Shown: piece after piece, positions 62,745-64,000 of the stretch | Numbering within the stretch: position 1 is the first letter of the stretch | Layout: each line of letters starts with the position of its first letter | DNA from: Phycisphaerales bacterium | Lineage (GTDB): Bacteria; Planctomycetota; Phycisphaerae; Phycisphaerales; UBA1924 | DNA length: 64,000 nt | NCBI GenBank assembly: GCA_020845755.1 | Contig: JADLFE010000019.1 | Span: forward strand, 92,735 to 156,734 | Reading direction: 5' to 3' | The notes under the pieces: model-generated | Database searches by the model: none | Seen by the model: only the letters and a program-made list of their open reading frames with translations | Told to the model about the DNA's origin: nothing | Translations under genes and position numbers: made by a program

Positions 62745-64000
62745 TCAGTTCTGCAAGGGCTGCGACGGCGCGGGGTTCACGTCGCGCACCTCGACGTGCG
62801 GAATGCCCAGCACGTCGTTGCGATCCGCGCCCAGCGCCTCGGCCGCCGCGGTCGCCTCGGCCAGCATCTCCTCTTCGTCGATGTCGTCGACCGGCGCCTC
62901 GACCAGGTAGCGCACCTTGATGTCCTGGTAGGGACGGAAGCCCGTGCCCGCCGGGATCAGGTGCCCGAGAAGCACGTTCTCCTTCAGGCCGACAAGCGTG
63001 TCCTCGGCCCCGCGGAGCGACGCCTCGGTGAGCACCTTGGTGCTCTCCTGGAACGACGCGCCCGAGAGGAACGACTCGCTCATCAGCGCGCCCTTGGTGA
63101 TGCCCAGGAGCAGCGTGCGGCCGGTCGCGGGCTTGGCCCGCTTGGCCTTGGCGCCGTCCTTGCCCATGGCCTCGGCCTTGGCGTTGGCCTCGCGGACTTC
63201 CTGCTTGGTCACCAGCGCGCCCACGGGCAGGTCGGTCCCGCCCGAGTCGCTGATGCGGACCATCTGCTCGACCTGGCGGTTCTTCTGGCGGAAGACCAGT
63301 TTGTCGACCACTTCCTGCGGGAGCAGGTCGGTGTCGCCCGGGCTCTCGATCTTCACCTTGCGGAGCATCTGGCTGAGGATCAGTTCGATGTGCTTGTCGT
63401 TGATACCCACGCCCTGCGCGCGGTACACGTTCTGCACCTCGTCGAGCATGTAGGCCCACAGGGCCTCCTCGCCCTTGATCCGCAGGATGTCGTGCGGCAC
63501 CAGCGGACCTTCGGTCAGCGGATCGCCCGCCTGCACGAAGTCGCCCGTGTGGACCAGCAGTGTCTTGTCCGCCGGAACATGGTGGTCCTTCTCGATGCCG
63601 CCGTCGGCCTTCACCCGGATCGTGATCTTGCTCCCGCGACGCTTCTCGGTGAGGATCTCGACCGAGCCGGTGATCTCGGCCATGACGGCCGGGTCCTTGG
63701 GCTTGCGGGCCTCGAAGATCTCCGTGACGCGCGGGAGACCACCGACGATGTCCTGCGAACCCGCGGCCGCACGCGGCTGGCGGGCGAGCATGGCGCCGGC
63801 GTCGATCCCCTGACCGTCCTTCACTTCGATACGCGCCTTGGCGGGCAGGTAGTGGAAGTCGAGGATGTTGCCCGTCTCGTCGATGATGTTGATCTGCGGG
63901 TGCAGATCGCCCTTGTGCTCGATGACCGTCAGCGCCTTGCGCCCGCCGCCGGCGTCTTCCTCGCGGATCGTCTGGTCCAGTTCGAGGTCGACGAACTTCA
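62745..64000 (-). CDS. rpoC: DNA-directed RNA polymerase subunit beta', C-terminal part
   Basis: Only the last 417 or so residues lie in the window; the 5' part is beyond 64000. Readable landmarks are IDAGAMLARQPRAAAGSQDI and VGGLPRVTEIFEARKPKDPA (trigger-loop-side region). ADKTLLVHTGDFVQAGDPLT, DILRIKGEEALWAYMLDEVQ, NVYRAQGVGINDKHIELILS, and the end region SFLSGASFQESTKVLTEASL with ENVLLGHLIPAGTGF follow. These match the universal C-terminus of beta'. About 20 extra residues (KAEAMGKDGAKAKRAKPATG) precede RTLLLGITKGAL. Terminator at 62668. Confidence 0.97.
   Translation of the reverse strand, partial: KFVDLELDQTIREEDAGGGRKALTVIEHKGDLHPQINIIDETGNILDFHYLPAKARIEVKDGQGIDAGAMLARQPRAAAGSQDIVGGLPRVTEIFEARKPKDPAVMAEITGSVEILTEKRRGSKITIRVKADGGIEKDHHVPADKTLLVHTGDFVQAGDPLTEGPLVPHDILRIKGEEALWAYMLDEVQNVYRAQGVGINDKHIELILSQMLRKVKIESPGDTDLLPQEVVDKLVFRQKNRQVEQMVRISDSGGTDLPVGALVTKQEVREANAKAEAMGKDGAKAKRAKPATGRTLLLGITKGALMSESFLSGASFQESTKVLTEASLRGAEDTLVGLKENVLLGHLIPAGTGFRPYQDIKVRYLVEAPVDDIDEEEMLAEATAAAEALGADRNDVLGIPHVEVRDVNPAPSQPLQN

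Overview
The window is a high-GC, densely coded chromosomal segment that most likely comes from a planctomycete of the class Phycisphaerae. Three kinds of secreted-protein ending support this. Three proteins end in a paired EF-hand, dockerin-like module with a terminal Gly-Cys. One ends in a PEP-CTERM-like VPAPG / hydrophobic / RRRR tail. Many small membrane proteins carry CxxC zinc ribbons. The housekeeping genes (lepA, ileS, ispG, clpP pair, rpoC) are ordinary bacterial ones. I saw no rRNA, tRNA, CRISPR array, transposase, integrase or phage gene.

Layout. 1-10 kb: 3'-truncated lepA, then zinc-ribbon membrane proteins, an EamA-type exporter, a uridine-kinase-like P-loop enzyme, and hypothetical membrane proteins. 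9-19 kb: a secreted alpha/beta hydrolase, a Gfo/Idh/MocA oxidoreductase, and three large secreted proteins (a metzincin-like metalloprotease, a beta-helix protein and a six-PA14 protein). The last two share an unusual C-terminal motif. 19-23 kb: an HscA-like Hsp70, a small lipoprotein and a ComB-family phosphatase. 23-30 kb: three secreted proteins with dockerin-like tails, one of them a HAF-repeat / di-haem peroxidase fusion. 30-37 kb: a double-vWA membrane protein, a phosphohexomutase and a bactofilin / zinc-ribbon cluster.

38-43 kb holds the best candidate for a little-described system. It is a tightly coupled set of a C39-like cysteine peptidase, a RimK-family ATP-grasp ligase, a GCS2-type carboxylate-amine ligase and an MFS transporter, which looks like synthesis and export of a small amide-linked metabolite or a protein modification. 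43-49 kb: a PEP-CTERM-like protein with a visible promoter and terminator, tandem clpP genes, a metallophosphoesterase, and a soluble histidine kinase with an NtrC-type regulator. 49-64 kb: ileS, a possible DUF2617 protein, a HEAT-repeat protein, a lipase-like hydrolase, a TraB/TIKI-like protein with an inserted GspG-like domain, ispG, a PilZ protein, an MFS exporter and the 3' half of rpoC.

A cross-cutting feature is a set of short tandem tracts with an 8-bp period (1669-1708, 34480-34519, 49240-49327). Related degenerate tracts lie at 5505-5697, and a four-unit octamer array lies inside the ileS reading frame (51685-51716). Starts were chosen by Shine-Dalgarno sequence, signal-peptide position and family alignment from memory. 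No database search was possible, so family names are recognition calls.
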